Under the pieces are notes generated by a model. The model ran no database searches. It was given only the letters and a program-made list of their open reading frames with translations, and was not told the origin of the DNA. Below, in pieces: positions 43,539-53,664 of a stretch of 64,000 nt of DNA. Numbering within the stretch: the first letter of the stretch is position 1; every line of letters begins with the position of its first letter. The position numbers and the translations under genes are program-made. The stretch is from positions 2,589,501 through 2,653,500 of the forward strand of contig NZ_FMHT01000003.1 of assembly GCF_900091585.1 (NCBI RefSeq). The letters are read 5' to 3'. The DNA comes from Micromonospora nigra. GTDB lineage: Bacteria; Actinomycetota; Actinomycetes; Mycobacteriales; Micromonosporaceae.

Positions 43539-45209
43539 GTGGGACGAATCGACGACCTCGCGAACCGGTACGTGGCCGACTGGGCCCCGCTCAACCCGGC
43601 CGGCGCCACCTACGTCGGCATCGCCGGGCATGACGACCGGCTCGACGACCTGTCGCCCGACGGGTACACGGCCCGCGCCGAGCTGACCCGGCGCACCCTG
43701 GCCGACCTCGACGTCACCGAGCCGGATTCGGAGGCCGAGCGCGCGGCGAAGGAGGCCATGCAGGAGCGCCTCGGCCTCGAACTCGCCCGCTACGAGACCG
43801 GTGAGACGACCAGCGAGGTCAGCGTCATCACCAGTGGGCTGCACGAGATCCGCATGGTCTTCGACCTGATGCCCACCGGAAGCGCCGAGGCGGTGGCCAA
43901 CATCGCGGCCCGGCTGAACCGCTTCGCCGCCACGATGGACGACTACAAGACGACGCTGCGCGAGGCCGCGGCGCAGGGCCATGTCAGCGCCCGGGCCCAG
44001 CTCGTCGAGGTCGCCAAACAGTGCGACGTCTGGGTCGACCCGGAGGGCGACAACTTCTTCCACGGCCTGGTCGAACGACTCGACGCCGACGGCGTGTTGG
44101 AGGCGGAGCTGCGCCGTGGCGCGGCGGCCGCCACCGCCGCGACGGCCGAGTTCGGTCAGTTCCTGCGCACCGAACTCGCCCCGCAGGGCCGGGAGAAGCA
44201 GGCCGCCGGCCGGGAGCGCTACGAGCTGGCCTCGCAGTACTTCCTCGGCGCGAAGGTCGACCTCGACGAGACGTACGCCTGGGGCTTCGCGGAACTGGCC
44301 CGCCTCGAGGCCGACATGCGGACGGTGTCCGCGCAGATCGCCGCGCCCGGCGCCAGCATCGACGAGGCCGTCGCGGCACTCGACGCCGACCCGGCCCGCA
44401 CCATCCAGGGCAAGGAGGCGTTCCGGGACTGGATGCAGGCTCTGGCCGACCAGGCGGTGAACGACCTGCACGGCACCCACTTCGACATTCCCGAACAGGT
44501 CCGGCGGCTCGAGTGCATGCTCGCCCCGACCAGTGACGGCTCCATCTACTACACCGGCCCGAGTGAGGACTTCACCCGGCCGGGGCAGATGTGGTGGGCG
44601 GTGCCGCAGGGCATCACCGCCTTCTCCACCTGGCGCGAGGTGACCACGGTCTACCACGAGGGCGTGCCGGGCCACCATCTCCAGGTCGGGCAGACCGCCG
44701 TGCGGGCCGAGGTGCTCAACCGCTGGCAGCGGCTGCTCTGCTGGGTCTCCGGCCACGGCGAGGGCTGGGCCCTGTACGCGGAGCGACTGATGGAGGAACT
44801 GGGCTACCTGGACGATCCGGGCGACCGGCTCGGCATGCTCGACGGTCAGGCCTTCCGGGCGGCGCGGGTGATCGTCGACATCGGCATGCACCTGGAGCTG
44901 GAGATCCCGAAGGACAATCCGTTCGGCTTCCACCCGGGCGAGCGGTGGACCCCGGAGCTGGGCTGGGAGTTCATGCGGGCGCACTGCCGGGTGCCGGACG
45001 AGAACCTGCGTTTCGAGCTGAACCGCTACCTCGGCTGGCCGGGGCAGGCACCCTCGTACAAGGTGGGCGAGCGGATCTGGTTGCAGGCCCGGGAGGACGC
45101 GAAGGCCCGTAAGGGCGCTGACTTCGACCTGCGTGAGTTCCACCGGCAGGCCCTCGACCTGGGTTCCCTGGGGCTCGATCCGCTGCGCCGGGCGCTGGGC
45201 CGCCTCTAG
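43539..45209 (+). CDS. DUF885 family metallopeptidase-like protein
   Basis: 556 aa, GTG start at 43539. The family's zinc motif is present: VTTVYHEGVPGHHLQVGQ (HExxxHH, a variant of HExxH), with a downstream Glu in GHGEGWALYAERLMEELG. The length is standard. DUF885 proteins resemble M2/M32-type gluzincins, and some members are peptidases or esterases. No signal peptide is seen, so it is cytoplasmic. The ARVIVDIGMHLELEIP and LNRYLGWPGQAPSYKVGE segments are highly typical. Confidence 0.9.
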   Translation: MGRIDDLANRYVADWAPLNPAGATYVGIAGHDDRLDDLSPDGYTARAELTRRTLADLDVTEPDSEAERAAKEAMQERLGLELARYETGETTSEVSVITSGLHEIRMVFDLMPTGSAEAVANIAARLNRFAATMDDYKTTLREAAAQGHVSARAQLVEVAKQCDVWVDPEGDNFFHGLVERLDADGVLEAELRRGAAAATAATAEFGQFLRTELAPQGREKQAAGRERYELASQYFLGAKVDLDETYAWGFAELARLEADMRTVSAQIAAPGASIDEAVAALDADPARTIQGKEAFRDWMQALADQAVNDLHGTHFDIPEQVRRLECMLAPTSDGSIYYTGPSEDFTRPGQMWWAVPQGITAFSTWREVTTVYHEGVPGHHLQVGQTAVRAEVLNRWQRLLCWVSGHGEGWALYAERLMEELGYLDDPGDRLGMLDGQAFRAARVIVDIGMHLELEIPKDNPFGFHPGERWTPELGWEFMRAHCRVPDENLRFELNRYLGWPGQAPSYKVGERIWLQAREDAKARKGADFDLREFHRQALDLGSLGLDPLRRALGRL

Positions 45210-45418
45210 GGTCTGTCGTCGCCTGGTGCTGCGGGGTCAGTGGACAACCGGCCCCGCAACTGTGATGAGGCGGGTTCAGTCCAGCGTCAGCTTCGGTCTC
45301 GGCTTGGCGATCAGCGTGTCACTGGTGATGAATGCCAGGCTGGTCACCGGGTCGCCGAAAAGCACGAGGGATGGACCGCAGCCGGTCCACCCCTGCGTCG
45401 TACGCGCTGCTACATCGG

Positions 45419-46606
45419 TCAGCGCTTCTCTGCTTCGCCGGTTGACGAGCGCTGGGTGGGCACCGACGGGTCGTCGCCCTTCCAGTTCGTCGACGCCGGT
45501 GGGATCTCGTCAGTCAGCACGCCGCCCGCGGGCTCCGTCCTCGGCTGCTCCACGGTCGGGGTGTCATCGCGTACCGGCGTCTGGTCCACCCGGGTCGGGG
45601 TGAGGCCGGCAACCGGGGCCGGCTCGGCCCGGTGCCGCGCCTCGACGGCCGCCGTGGCCGAGCCCTGCCGACCGACCAACAGACCGGCCAGGACCAGCAC
45701 GAGGCCGAGCAGGGCCGCACCCGCCGGGGCGTACACGCCCAGCATCGTCAGGCTGTCGCGGCTCTCCTTCGCCCGCTCCACGGACCCCTTGATCGTCTCC
45801 TCGGTGTACGCGAAGTCCGCGTTCAGCAGGTCCACGGGCGCCCCGGTGTTCGGGGTCAGCGTCTTGCGCTGCACCTCACGCACGTTCAGGAAGGAGCCGG
45901 TGACCGGGTCGATCCACACCGTCCGGGTGTTGCTGTACTTCACCTCACCGGCCGTCGCACCCGGTGCCAGCTTCGGCAGCAGCAGCCCGATCCGGTCCGC
46001 CGGCAGGTCCAGCTTCTCGTCGGAGATCACCTGCTCGAAGCGGTACGCCTCGATGCCCTGGATGTCCTCGGTGCCCTTGAACTCGGCCACCCGCTTGGCC
46101 CGCAGGTCACGGTCGAAGATCTCGTACGACTTCTTCTCCGTGTTGAACGGGAACTTGTACAGCTGCCCGGAGAAGTTGACGTCCTGTCGGGTGCCGGAGT
46201 CGTCGAGGTACTCCTTGTCCCACTCGAGCGCGGCGCCGGAGACCCGGTCCAGCGCGAGGGCGGCGCCGTACGCGCTGACCAACTGCTTGAGGTCGGTGCG
46301 GTCGACGGTCTGACCGACCTCCCAGACCACCGCCTTGCCGTTGAGGTCGCCGGTCAACTCGCTGGTCGCCTTCGCGTTCGGCGACACCAGCACGGTCGAC
46401 TTGAGATCGGCCTGGTAGATGCCGACGTCGCCGTCGGTGATCTGCAGGAACGTGGCCCCTTTCGCCTCGGCGACCGAGGTGGTGGGCTCCAGATCGTAGG
46501 GCAGCTTGGTCATCGCGGGCTTGACGACGAAGACCAGTCCGGCGGCCAGCGCCAGGAGCAGTACGCCGCCGCCGAACAGCACGGCACCGATGGCGCGGTG
46601 CTTCAT
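45419..46606 (-). CDS. DUF3068 (PorA-family-like) membrane protein
   Basis: 395 aa. The N-terminal membrane segment (IGAVLFGGGVLLLALAAGLV) is followed by a long extracytoplasmic beta-rich domain (40-300). A second membrane segment (AGAALLGLVLVLAGLLVGRQ) and a Pro/Thr-rich cytoplasmic tail come last. It is homologous to the mycobacterial DUF3068 proteins (for example Rv0227c), encoded in the same cell-wall gene neighbourhood. It may act in envelope glycan or lipid assembly. It is the last gene of the minus-strand group 53.4-45.4 kb. Confidence 0.86.
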   Translation of the reverse strand: MKHRAIGAVLFGGGVLLLALAAGLVFVVKPAMTKLPYDLEPTTSVAEAKGATFLQITDGDVGIYQADLKSTVLVSPNAKATSELTGDLNGKAVVWEVGQTVDRTDLKQLVSAYGAALALDRVSGAALEWDKEYLDDSGTRQDVNFSGQLYKFPFNTEKKSYEIFDRDLRAKRVAEFKGTEDIQGIEAYRFEQVISDEKLDLPADRIGLLLPKLAPGATAGEVKYSNTRTVWIDPVTGSFLNVREVQRKTLTPNTGAPVDLLNADFAYTEETIKGSVERAKESRDSLTMLGVYAPAGAALLGLVLVLAGLLVGRQGSATAAVEARHRAEPAPVAGLTPTRVDQTPVRDDTPTVEQPRTEPAGGVLTDEIPPASTNWKGDDPSVPTQRSSTGEAEKR

Positions 46607-46697
46607 GTTTCCTCCCTGGAGGAGCTAGTTTCGTCGCTATCGATCAGTGGGATGGCCGCGAGGTTACTACCTGGTCACATAACAACGCGACCCCCGG

Positions 46698-47495
46698 TCA
46701 GCTCTGTTTTTCCACCGCGCTGTGCTGATGGGGCCCGGTCCGACGAAGCACGAGCAGGAAGTTCCACGCCGCGATCTCCCGTGCGCCGGGCACCCGGATG
46801 ATCCAGCGTGCCCACCAGGGGTGGTAGCGGGGCAGCGCGTCGACCACTTCGACCGCGGGGTTGGAGCGGGCCCACCGCAAGGTCGCGGAGATCGAGGTCG
46901 GGAAGAGGGTCTCCCGGTACCGGTTCTTCGGCGGCCGGCCGTTGCGACGCTCGTATCGACGCGCCGCCCGCTTCCCGCCGAGGTAGTGCCAGGGCGCCGT
47001 CTCGTGCCCGCCCCACGGGGAGAGCCACGGCGTGAACGAGATGAAGAGCGTGCCGGCCGGGCGGGTCACCCGGACCATCTCGTCGAGCATGCGGGCCGGC
47101 TCGGCGACGTGCTCCAGCACGTTGGACGAGAACGCCACGTCCACCGCGCCGGACCGGACGGGCAGCGCGGTGCCGCTTCCCCGCAACATCCCGGCCGACG
47201 CGCCGGCCTGCGCGAAGTCCCCGACGTCCGGGTCCAACCCGACGTAGGCGGCCCCGGCCTCCCGGAACGCCGCCGCGAAGTAGCCCGGACCACCGCCCAC
47301 GTCGAGCACGGTGCGCCCGGCCAACGGGGTGTACCCGGAGATCTGCCGGACGGAGTCCGCGGCGAGCAGTCCGTAGAACCGGTCCGGGTCGGTCTGTTCG
47401 ACGAGGAAGGCCCTGAAGAGGGCCACTGAACGGTTGAGCGTGGCGAACCGGCGGCGGGCCGCCCGATCCCCGCGCACGTCCTGTGCCGCAGTCAT
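46698..47495 (-). CDS. Class I SAM-dependent methyltransferase
   Basis: 265 aa. Motif I TVLDVGGGPGYFAAAFREAG, the acidic end of strand 2 (VGLDPDVGD), SSNVLEHVAEPARMLDEMVR and the FISFTPW strand mark a Methyltransf_11 fold. The C-terminal part is rich in Trp/Arg. It resembles the mycobacterial methyltransferase Rv0224c encoded near AftD. The start overlaps the stop of the AftD-like gene (ATGA). It probably methylates a sugar or lipid of the envelope. Confidence 0.87.
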   Translation of the reverse strand: MTAAQDVRGDRAARRRFATLNRSVALFRAFLVEQTDPDRFYGLLAADSVRQISGYTPLAGRTVLDVGGGPGYFAAAFREAGAAYVGLDPDVGDFAQAGASAGMLRGSGTALPVRSGAVDVAFSSNVLEHVAEPARMLDEMVRVTRPAGTLFISFTPWLSPWGGHETAPWHYLGGKRAARRYERRNGRPPKNRYRETLFPTSISATLRWARSNPAVEVVDALPRYHPWWARWIIRVPGAREIAAWNFLLVLRRTGPHQHSAVEKQS

Positions 47496-50400
47496 CGCGC
47501 TCCCGTCCCGTCGTCGTCCCGAATCGTGTCCGGCGTCACATCATCCGGGTCGGTCGTGTCCGCCCGCGCGCGGGGTCCGCCCTCGTCGCCCTCCCCGGGG
47601 CGGACGCCCGGCACCGGCACCACCGCGGCGACCACGGCGCCGACCGCCACGAGCATCGCGCCCTGCACCCAAGGCCCGTACGTCCACTCCTGGCCGTGGC
47701 CCTGTAGTCGGCCCGCCACCGCGGTCACCGTGGCGACCGTGAGGCCGCCGAGCACCACCACCGGCAGGGCCCGCTGGGCCAGTTGCCGCAGCAGCATCCC
47801 GGCCAGCACGATCGCCACCGGCAACACCCCGCCCAGCACGGCCAGCAGCGCCACCAGCAGCGCACCGACGAACCACCCCGGCGCCTCGGCCGGCAGCTCC
47901 GGACCGGCGGCCACCCGGCGACGCACCGGCAGCGCCGCCAGCACCAACACGGCCAGCGCGGCCAGCGCACCGACCGCGAGGCCGCCCCGGTAGGCACGGT
48001 CGGGTGTGAACACCAGTCGCACCTCACCGGCCGCTCCAGCCGGCACGACCCACGCCTGCTGCCAGCCATCGACCCGGGTGGGGACCAAGCTGCGTCCGTC
48101 CAGGGTCGCCGTCCAGCCGGCGTTCGCGTTCTCCGGTACGACCAGCAGCGCCTCGCCGCCCGCGCCGATCCGCACCCGCCGGTCCGTCGGATCCCAGTCG
48201 AGCACCGAGACCTCGCGTTGCCGGGGCGGGGTGCCGGCACGGTCGGGCCGCAGCGCGGCGTCCTGCACCAGGAAGCCGGCCGACGGCATGGTGGCCAACC
48301 GCTGCCCGCCGGCCTGGAGGTCCACCTCCGCACCGGTGACCCCGCAGACGGTGACCGGCACCGGCCGGCCGGCGACCACGTCGGCGAGAGTGGCCCGCAC
48401 GGCGGTGTCGTACCTTGCTCCGGCCAGTTCCACCCGTGGACCCGAGCCACACCGCTCGACGACCCGGGTGCTGCCGGGCACCGGACGGAGCAGGTCGGCC
48501 AGAGCCGGGATCTCCACCTCGGCCACGCCGGTGGTGGCGGTCCAGTTGTCGCGCCGGTCGGCCACCCGCTCGGCGCTGTCGAGCACCGCGATCTCGATCC
48601 GGTCGGTCCGCAGGGCAGGGAAGCGGACCCACCCGTCGGCGTCGACCGGCAACTCCTGGGTGCGGCCCGGAGTACGTACCTCGACCCGCTCGGGCACCGC
48701 ACCGACCGGGTTCACAGCCGGGCGCAGCCGCAGTCCGTCGACGCGCCGCGCCCCGGACCAGCCCAACCGCAGAGTCGGACGCACGTCCTCGGTGCCGGCG
48801 AGCCAGGCCGTGCCCGGATCACCGTCGACCGCCGCGTACGCCGCCACCGCCGGATCCCCGGACAGGTGCGACGACGCGGTCGCCGCCACCGGCACCCCGG
48901 ACAGGGTGACCGGGCCCCCCGGACGGGGCACGGCGGTCAGTGCCAGCCGGTACGTCCCGGTGACCGGGCTGCGGAACACCCGGTCCAGGCCGAGCGGCTC
49001 CTCGCCGACCCGGGCGAGGAAACGGTCACACCGCATCACGGTGCCCGGCTCGTCACCCCCCGACCCGGCAGGCTGCCGGGTCGGCAGGCACGCCGGCCGG
49101 TCGGCGGATCCACGGCTGAACGACCACGCCACCGGCCCGGCGAAGTCTTCTGGCAGGTCGGTCGGCACGCGCAGGGCCCGACGCGGTTCGACGCCCGGGA
49201 TGGACAGTTCCCGGATACCGACGCCGCCGTCGACCCGTCCGCCGGCCACCTCCACCACCGTCACCCGGATTCGGCTCGTCGAGCCGGGCAGCGTGTAGTA
49301 GGGGTGGGCGCCGAGTTTCCGGGCCACCTCGTGCTCCACCGTCCCCCGGTCGGTGGAGAGCCGGAAGCGGGTCACCGGCCAGCCCACCGTGAGGTCGTTG
49401 ACGAACTCCAGGGACACGGTGTCGACCTGGCGCGGGGTGTCCAGGTCCACCTCCAGCCACTGCCCGTTCGGACCGCTGAGGGGTGCCGAGCGCCAGGCGG
49501 TGGAGTTCTCCCCGTCGACCGCCGCGAAGGGCAGGTGCGACGGGTCAGCGGGGGCGAGGGTGTCCACGAAACTCGCCGCCGAGGAGGCGGTCACCGCCCG
49601 GACGCCCTGGTAGACGGCGACGGTCTGGTGCCGGCCGGCGGAGAACGGCAGCAGGTCCAGGGCGACCCGTCCCTGCCGGCCCGCCTCCGCCGCGGTCAGG
49701 GTCTGGCTGAGGTTGTCCCGCACCCGCCCGACGTCGCGCTCCCGGCGGCGCAGCCCGTCGGTGACGATCCACCTGTCCCCGGTACCGGCCCGCTCGGTCC
49801 CGTCCACCGGCCGGTCACCGGCCAGCACCACCGGGCGGTTCCGCTCGACGAGTCCCTGTTCGAGCAACGGCAGCAGGGACTCCGGCCCACCACTGACAGT
49901 CGGCACGTCCGCGGTCAGCACCGCGGCGGCGACCGGCACCTCGCCCCGCACCTGGTACACCTCGACCGCCGGCAACTGCCCGGCGTCGTCGTCTATCGGG
50001 CTGCCCGGGGTGATCCCGAAGCGGGTGGTGGTGCCGAAGGACGCGACCCGGGTGATACCGGGGGAACCGGCCAGGGCCCGGCGCAGCACCCCGACCGGCG
50101 GCGCGTCCACCTGGGTCCGGTCGATGTCGTTGCGCAGCACCACATGCCGGAACCCGGCGCGGGCGAGGAAGTCGGCCAGGCCGGCGGAGCCACGGCCACC
50201 GGCCAGCACCGCCTCGACGGTGTCCATCATCCGGGTGTTGCCGGCCGAACCGAGCGGAATCTGGTTGCGGACCGCCCACGGGGCACCGGCCAATGCCTGC
50301 AACGGCTCGTCGACGGACCGGCCCCACTCGTACTGGCCGAAACCGGAGCCGGGCACCATCAGCGTGCGGGCCAACGCATCCCGCTCGGCCAACCAGGTCG

Positions 50401-51751
50401 CCGTCGCCCGCCAGTGCGCCGGCAGGTCCGACCAGCCCGGACCGGGCCGCAGCAGCCCCAGCCAGGCCGGCGCGGCGGCCCCGAGGACCAGTAGCAGCAC
50501 CGGTACGAACACCAGGGGCCGCAGACGCAGACCGGGCCGCCGCCTGGCGGTTGCGTGGTGCAGTCGGGTGACCCAGGCGTCGACGCCGTGGGCGAAGCCC
50601 AGCATCAGCGGCAGCCGCAGCACCGGGTCCAGCTTGTGCACGTTGCGGAACGGCGCGAGGGGACCATCCAGGAGGTTCCGGACCTGCTCCGAGACGGGGC
50701 TGTCGAGGCTGCCGACGTAGCCCACGGTCAGCAGGGTCAATCCGGTGAGGAAGCCCAGCACCAGGAAGCGGCGCTCCGGCAACAGGTTCCCGGCGAGGCC
50801 GGCGAGGCCGAAGAGGGCCACCAGTGCGGTGAGCGTCATCAGCGCCGGGTTGTCGATCAGCAGCCACCCCGCCGGCCACCACGGCTCGCCCTGCACGACG
50901 TACGCGACCCACTGGTTGGTGCCCCGGACACCCTGAAACAGCGAGGCGACCGCTGTGGTGGTGGTGGACGACTCGATGAAATCCAGGAACGGCAGGCTGT
51001 ACTGGCCGAGCAGCAGCAGCGGCACGACCCACCACAGGCTGACCGCGATGACGCAGCCGCACCACCAACCCACCAGCCGCAGGTGGTCGGCGTTCCAGCG
51101 ACGGCTGAGCAGCCAGACCCCGGGCAGCAGCAGGGCGAGCAGCACCACCGCCGCGTTGATGCCGCCCATACCGAGCACCGCCAGCGCGGACAGCGCCGCA
51201 GCCCGCCGTGGCGAACCGATCTTCCGGACGGTGACCAGGGGCAACAGCACCCAGGGCAACATCGCGGCGGAGAGCGTCTCGGAGGACAGCGCCCCGATCT
51301 CGGTGAGGATCCGCGGGGCCAGCGCGTAGCCGAGCGCCGCCGCGTACCGGCTGGGTTCGGTGCCGATGTCCATCGCGCGGGCCAACCGGAGCAGCCCGTA
51401 GAACGCCGCGACGAGCAGCAGGGCCGTCCACAGCCGCTGGGTGATCCACGGCGGTACACCCAGCAGTTGGCCGCCGGCGAAGAAGGGCCCCATCGGGAAC
51501 AGGTAGCCGTACGCCTGGTTCTGCAACTCGCCCGAGGTCGCCTCGGGATTCCACAGGTGCAGTGCACGCGCCATGAAGTGCAGCGGGTTGGCGGCGAGAT
51601 CGAGCTTGGTGTCGAAGGTGACCTGACCGGGTCGCTGCACGAACGCGATCACGGTGAGCAGCAGCAGCGCCAGTGCCGTGCAGGGCGCCTCGCGTACCGC
51701 CCGCAGGAGCGGGCGCGGCGTCCACGGCCACGACCGGATCACCGGCGGCAC
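47492..51751 (-). CDS. AftD-like alpha-(1->3)-arabinofuranosyltransferase
   Basis: 1419 aa, GTG start. It has a GT-C fold: about 11 membrane segments in the first 430 residues with the periplasmic loop FDTKLDLAANPLHFMARALH, whose early Asp is the expected catalytic residue. A large extracytoplasmic region follows with two F5/8-type carbohydrate-binding modules (AAVDGENSTAWRSAPLSGPN and AAVDGDPGTAWLAG), and the C-terminus has four more membrane segments. This is the domain order of mycobacterial AftD (Rv0236c), which adds arabinofuranose from decaprenyl-phospho-arabinose. Micromonospora has no mycolyl-arabinogalactan, so the acceptor here is another wall polymer. It overlaps the VWA gene by 13 bases. 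Confidence 0.9.
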   Translation of the reverse strand: MPPVIRSWPWTPRPLLRAVREAPCTALALLLLTVIAFVQRPGQVTFDTKLDLAANPLHFMARALHLWNPEATSGELQNQAYGYLFPMGPFFAGGQLLGVPPWITQRLWTALLLVAAFYGLLRLARAMDIGTEPSRYAAALGYALAPRILTEIGALSSETLSAAMLPWVLLPLVTVRKIGSPRRAAALSALAVLGMGGINAAVVLLALLLPGVWLLSRRWNADHLRLVGWWCGCVIAVSLWWVVPLLLLGQYSLPFLDFIESSTTTTAVASLFQGVRGTNQWVAYVVQGEPWWPAGWLLIDNPALMTLTALVALFGLAGLAGNLLPERRFLVLGFLTGLTLLTVGYVGSLDSPVSEQVRNLLDGPLAPFRNVHKLDPVLRLPLMLGFAHGVDAWVTRLHHATARRRPGLRLRPLVFVPVLLLVLGAAAPAWLGLLRPGPGWSDLPAHWRATATWLAERDALARTLMVPGSGFGQYEWGRSVDEPLQALAGAPWAVRNQIPLGSAGNTRMMDTVEAVLAGGRGSAGLADFLARAGFRHVVLRNDIDRTQVDAPPVGVLRRALAGSPGITRVASFGTTTRFGITPGSPIDDDAGQLPAVEVYQVRGEVPVAAAVLTADVPTVSGGPESLLPLLEQGLVERNRPVVLAGDRPVDGTERAGTGDRWIVTDGLRRRERDVGRVRDNLSQTLTAAEAGRQGRVALDLLPFSAGRHQTVAVYQGVRAVTASSAASFVDTLAPADPSHLPFAAVDGENSTAWRSAPLSGPNGQWLEVDLDTPRQVDTVSLEFVNDLTVGWPVTRFRLSTDRGTVEHEVARKLGAHPYYTLPGSTSRIRVTVVEVAGGRVDGGVGIRELSIPGVEPRRALRVPTDLPEDFAGPVAWSFSRGSADRPACLPTRQPAGSGGDEPGTVMRCDRFLARVGEEPLGLDRVFRSPVTGTYRLALTAVPRPGGPVTLSGVPVAATASSHLSGDPAVAAYAAVDGDPGTAWLAGTEDVRPTLRLGWSGARRVDGLRLRPAVNPVGAVPERVEVRTPGRTQELPVDADGWVRFPALRTDRIEIAVLDSAERVADRRDNWTATTGVAEVEIPALADLLRPVPGSTRVVERCGSGPRVELAGARYDTAVRATLADVVAGRPVPVTVCGVTGAEVDLQAGGQRLATMPSAGFLVQDAALRPDRAGTPPRQREVSVLDWDPTDRRVRIGAGGEALLVVPENANAGWTATLDGRSLVPTRVDGWQQAWVVPAGAAGEVRLVFTPDRAYRGGLAVGALAALAVLVLAALPVRRRVAAGPELPAEAPGWFVGALLVALLAVLGGVLPVAIVLAGMLLRQLAQRALPVVVLGGLTVATVTAVAGRLQGHGQEWTYGPWVQGAMLVAVGAVVAAVVPVPGVRPGEGDEGGPRARADTTDPDDVTPDTIRDDDGTGAR

Positions 51752-53406
51752 TCCGGTGGCAGGCAGCTCAGATCGGCGAGCGCGGAGAAGAAGATCTGGC
51801 GGATGCCGCTCGGCTCGTCGGTGCGGAACACCTGTCCACCGGTCACCTTCGCGACGGCGTTCAACTCGTCCGGGTCGACGTCACGGCCCAACCCGATGAA
51901 GACCACCGGGAGCGGCCGGCGCGGATCCTGCAACTTCGTCAGCTCGGCAAGGAACTTCGTTCGGCCGATGCTGTCCCCGTCCTCGTCGCGGCCGTCGGTC
52001 ATCACCAGCACCAGGTTGATCCGGCCGGGTGTCCAGTTCCGCCTGGCGTCCCGGTAGGCGGCGAGCGTGGTGTCGTACAGGCCGGTGCCGCCGCGGGGCT
52101 TCACCCGTACCTCGGCCAGACGGTCGGCCAGTCGTTGCCGATGCGCGTCGCCGAGCGGAGCGACGGGGAGGATCTCGCGGTGGTCGCGGTCCCCGTCCAC
52201 CCGCGTGGAGAAGACCCACACTCCCAGCTCACTGTTGTCCAGCAGCAGTGCGGAGCCCTCGCGGGCGGCCTGGAGGGTGGCGTCGAGGCGAGACTCGCCA
52301 CCGGGCACCTTTGCGGCCATCGAGCCGGAGATGTCGAGCACGGTGAGGATGCGGGCACTGCGCTGCACGCCGCTCCACCCGGTCAGCAGGTCGGTCACCG
52401 CCTCCTCCGCGGGCAGCGGGGTCGGGCGCAGCTCCTCGGTGCTCAGCCGGTCGTCCCGGGGGATCGCCGGCGGGAAGCCGGCCGGGCTGCGGAAACCGGC
52501 GTCGGCCAACGTGTCCCGAGCCCGGGCGGTGAGCAACTCGGCCAGCAGTCGGTTCGCCGCGTCACGGACCGCGTCACGGGCGTTGGGCAGGACCGCGTAC
52601 GGCAGGTCGAGTGCGGGGACCGCCACCTCCGGGTACGCGCCGACAAGCTTGGCCGAATCGGCCAGCGTGTTGTGTTCGAGGACCGCCTGCTCCGTGGTGG
52701 CGACGGCCTCCGCGCGGCCCGGCAACTGCCGTCCGGACACCAGAGCAGACCCCTCCTCGGGTGGGGTGAACGTCCGGCCGGCGAGCCGCCGCAGGGTGGC
52801 CGTCAGCGCACCGTCCGGCTCGCGCTCCCCGGCGACGAGGGCCCGTACGCCGACCAACGTCGCCACTCCGGCCGGGTCGACCGCCGGGTCGGGCAGCCGG
52901 ACCGACACCTTCGTCGCCCGGCCGACCAGGGTCCGCCAGGTCAGCGCCCGCCGTGGCCAGCCCCACCGGCGGGCCGACGGCTCGGTCACCGCGAGCACCA
53001 CCGGGGTGCTCGCCACCGAGGTGCCCTGGGCGGGAACCTCGAAGGCTCCGGCCGATCGCGCCCGGCGTAGCCAGAACGTCGACTCGGGCAACCACGCGTC
53101 GGCGACGTCCACACCGTCGGCCAGGTCGCGGACCATCTCGCCGGACTGGCGAGCCTCCACGACGACCGACACGCAGGGCTGGCTGCCGACGCTGGCCCGC
53201 GCGATCCGGTCCAGGGCCGGCGCCACCACCGGGGCGGCGGCCAAGCGCAGCCGGATCTGGTCGCTGCAGGCCGGCACACGTCGCTCGGACGCGACGTACG
53301 TGACCGTGGCCCATCCGAGCAGCAGCACCGCCAGAGCCGCGCTGAGCAGGACCACCGGGGAACGACGGAGGATGTCACGCGACGAGGTCAAGGCGTTACG
53401 CAGCAT
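51739..53406 (-). CDS. Membrane-anchored substrate-binding-like/VWA domain protein
   Basis: 555 aa. The N-terminal membrane anchor (SPVVLLSAALAVLLLGWATV) is followed by a periplasmic-binding-protein-like part (about 60-310: VVVEARQSGEMVRDLADGVD, DAWLPESTFW). A von Willebrand A domain ends the protein, with an intact MIDAS: ILTVLDISGSMAAKVPG (DxSxS), TGLYDTT and VMTDGRDEDGD. It should sit outside the membrane and bind metal-dependent partners. It is co-translated with the AftD-like gene, so a role in envelope glycan assembly is likely. Confidence 0.85.
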   Translation of the reverse strand: MLRNALTSSRDILRRSPVVLLSAALAVLLLGWATVTYVASERRVPACSDQIRLRLAAAPVVAPALDRIARASVGSQPCVSVVVEARQSGEMVRDLADGVDVADAWLPESTFWLRRARSAGAFEVPAQGTSVASTPVVLAVTEPSARRWGWPRRALTWRTLVGRATKVSVRLPDPAVDPAGVATLVGVRALVAGEREPDGALTATLRRLAGRTFTPPEEGSALVSGRQLPGRAEAVATTEQAVLEHNTLADSAKLVGAYPEVAVPALDLPYAVLPNARDAVRDAANRLLAELLTARARDTLADAGFRSPAGFPPAIPRDDRLSTEELRPTPLPAEEAVTDLLTGWSGVQRSARILTVLDISGSMAAKVPGGESRLDATLQAAREGSALLLDNSELGVWVFSTRVDGDRDHREILPVAPLGDAHRQRLADRLAEVRVKPRGGTGLYDTTLAAYRDARRNWTPGRINLVLVMTDGRDEDGDSIGRTKFLAELTKLQDPRRPLPVVFIGLGRDVDPDELNAVAKVTGGQVFRTDEPSGIRQIFFSALADLSCLPPECRR

Positions 53407-53664
53407 TGTCCGGCCACCTCCCCGATGTGTGCGCCCGGCGAGTCCGGTGGCAGATCACGACCGCTGCCCCGGGGTGGCGCATGCGGCGCCCGCCACCGTA
53501 CGCGGTCGCGCTGCACACCCTGCCAAGGTTTTCGTTCGGCGGCAAACCCCCGTTCGCCCAGCCTGCTCCGGCGATCGTCGCTGCCGGTGTGACCCATTGC
53601 GCAGCACTCCCGGCCCGCCCTAGGGTGGCGCGATCGCGCCCGATTACTCGTCGGTAGGAGCAGC

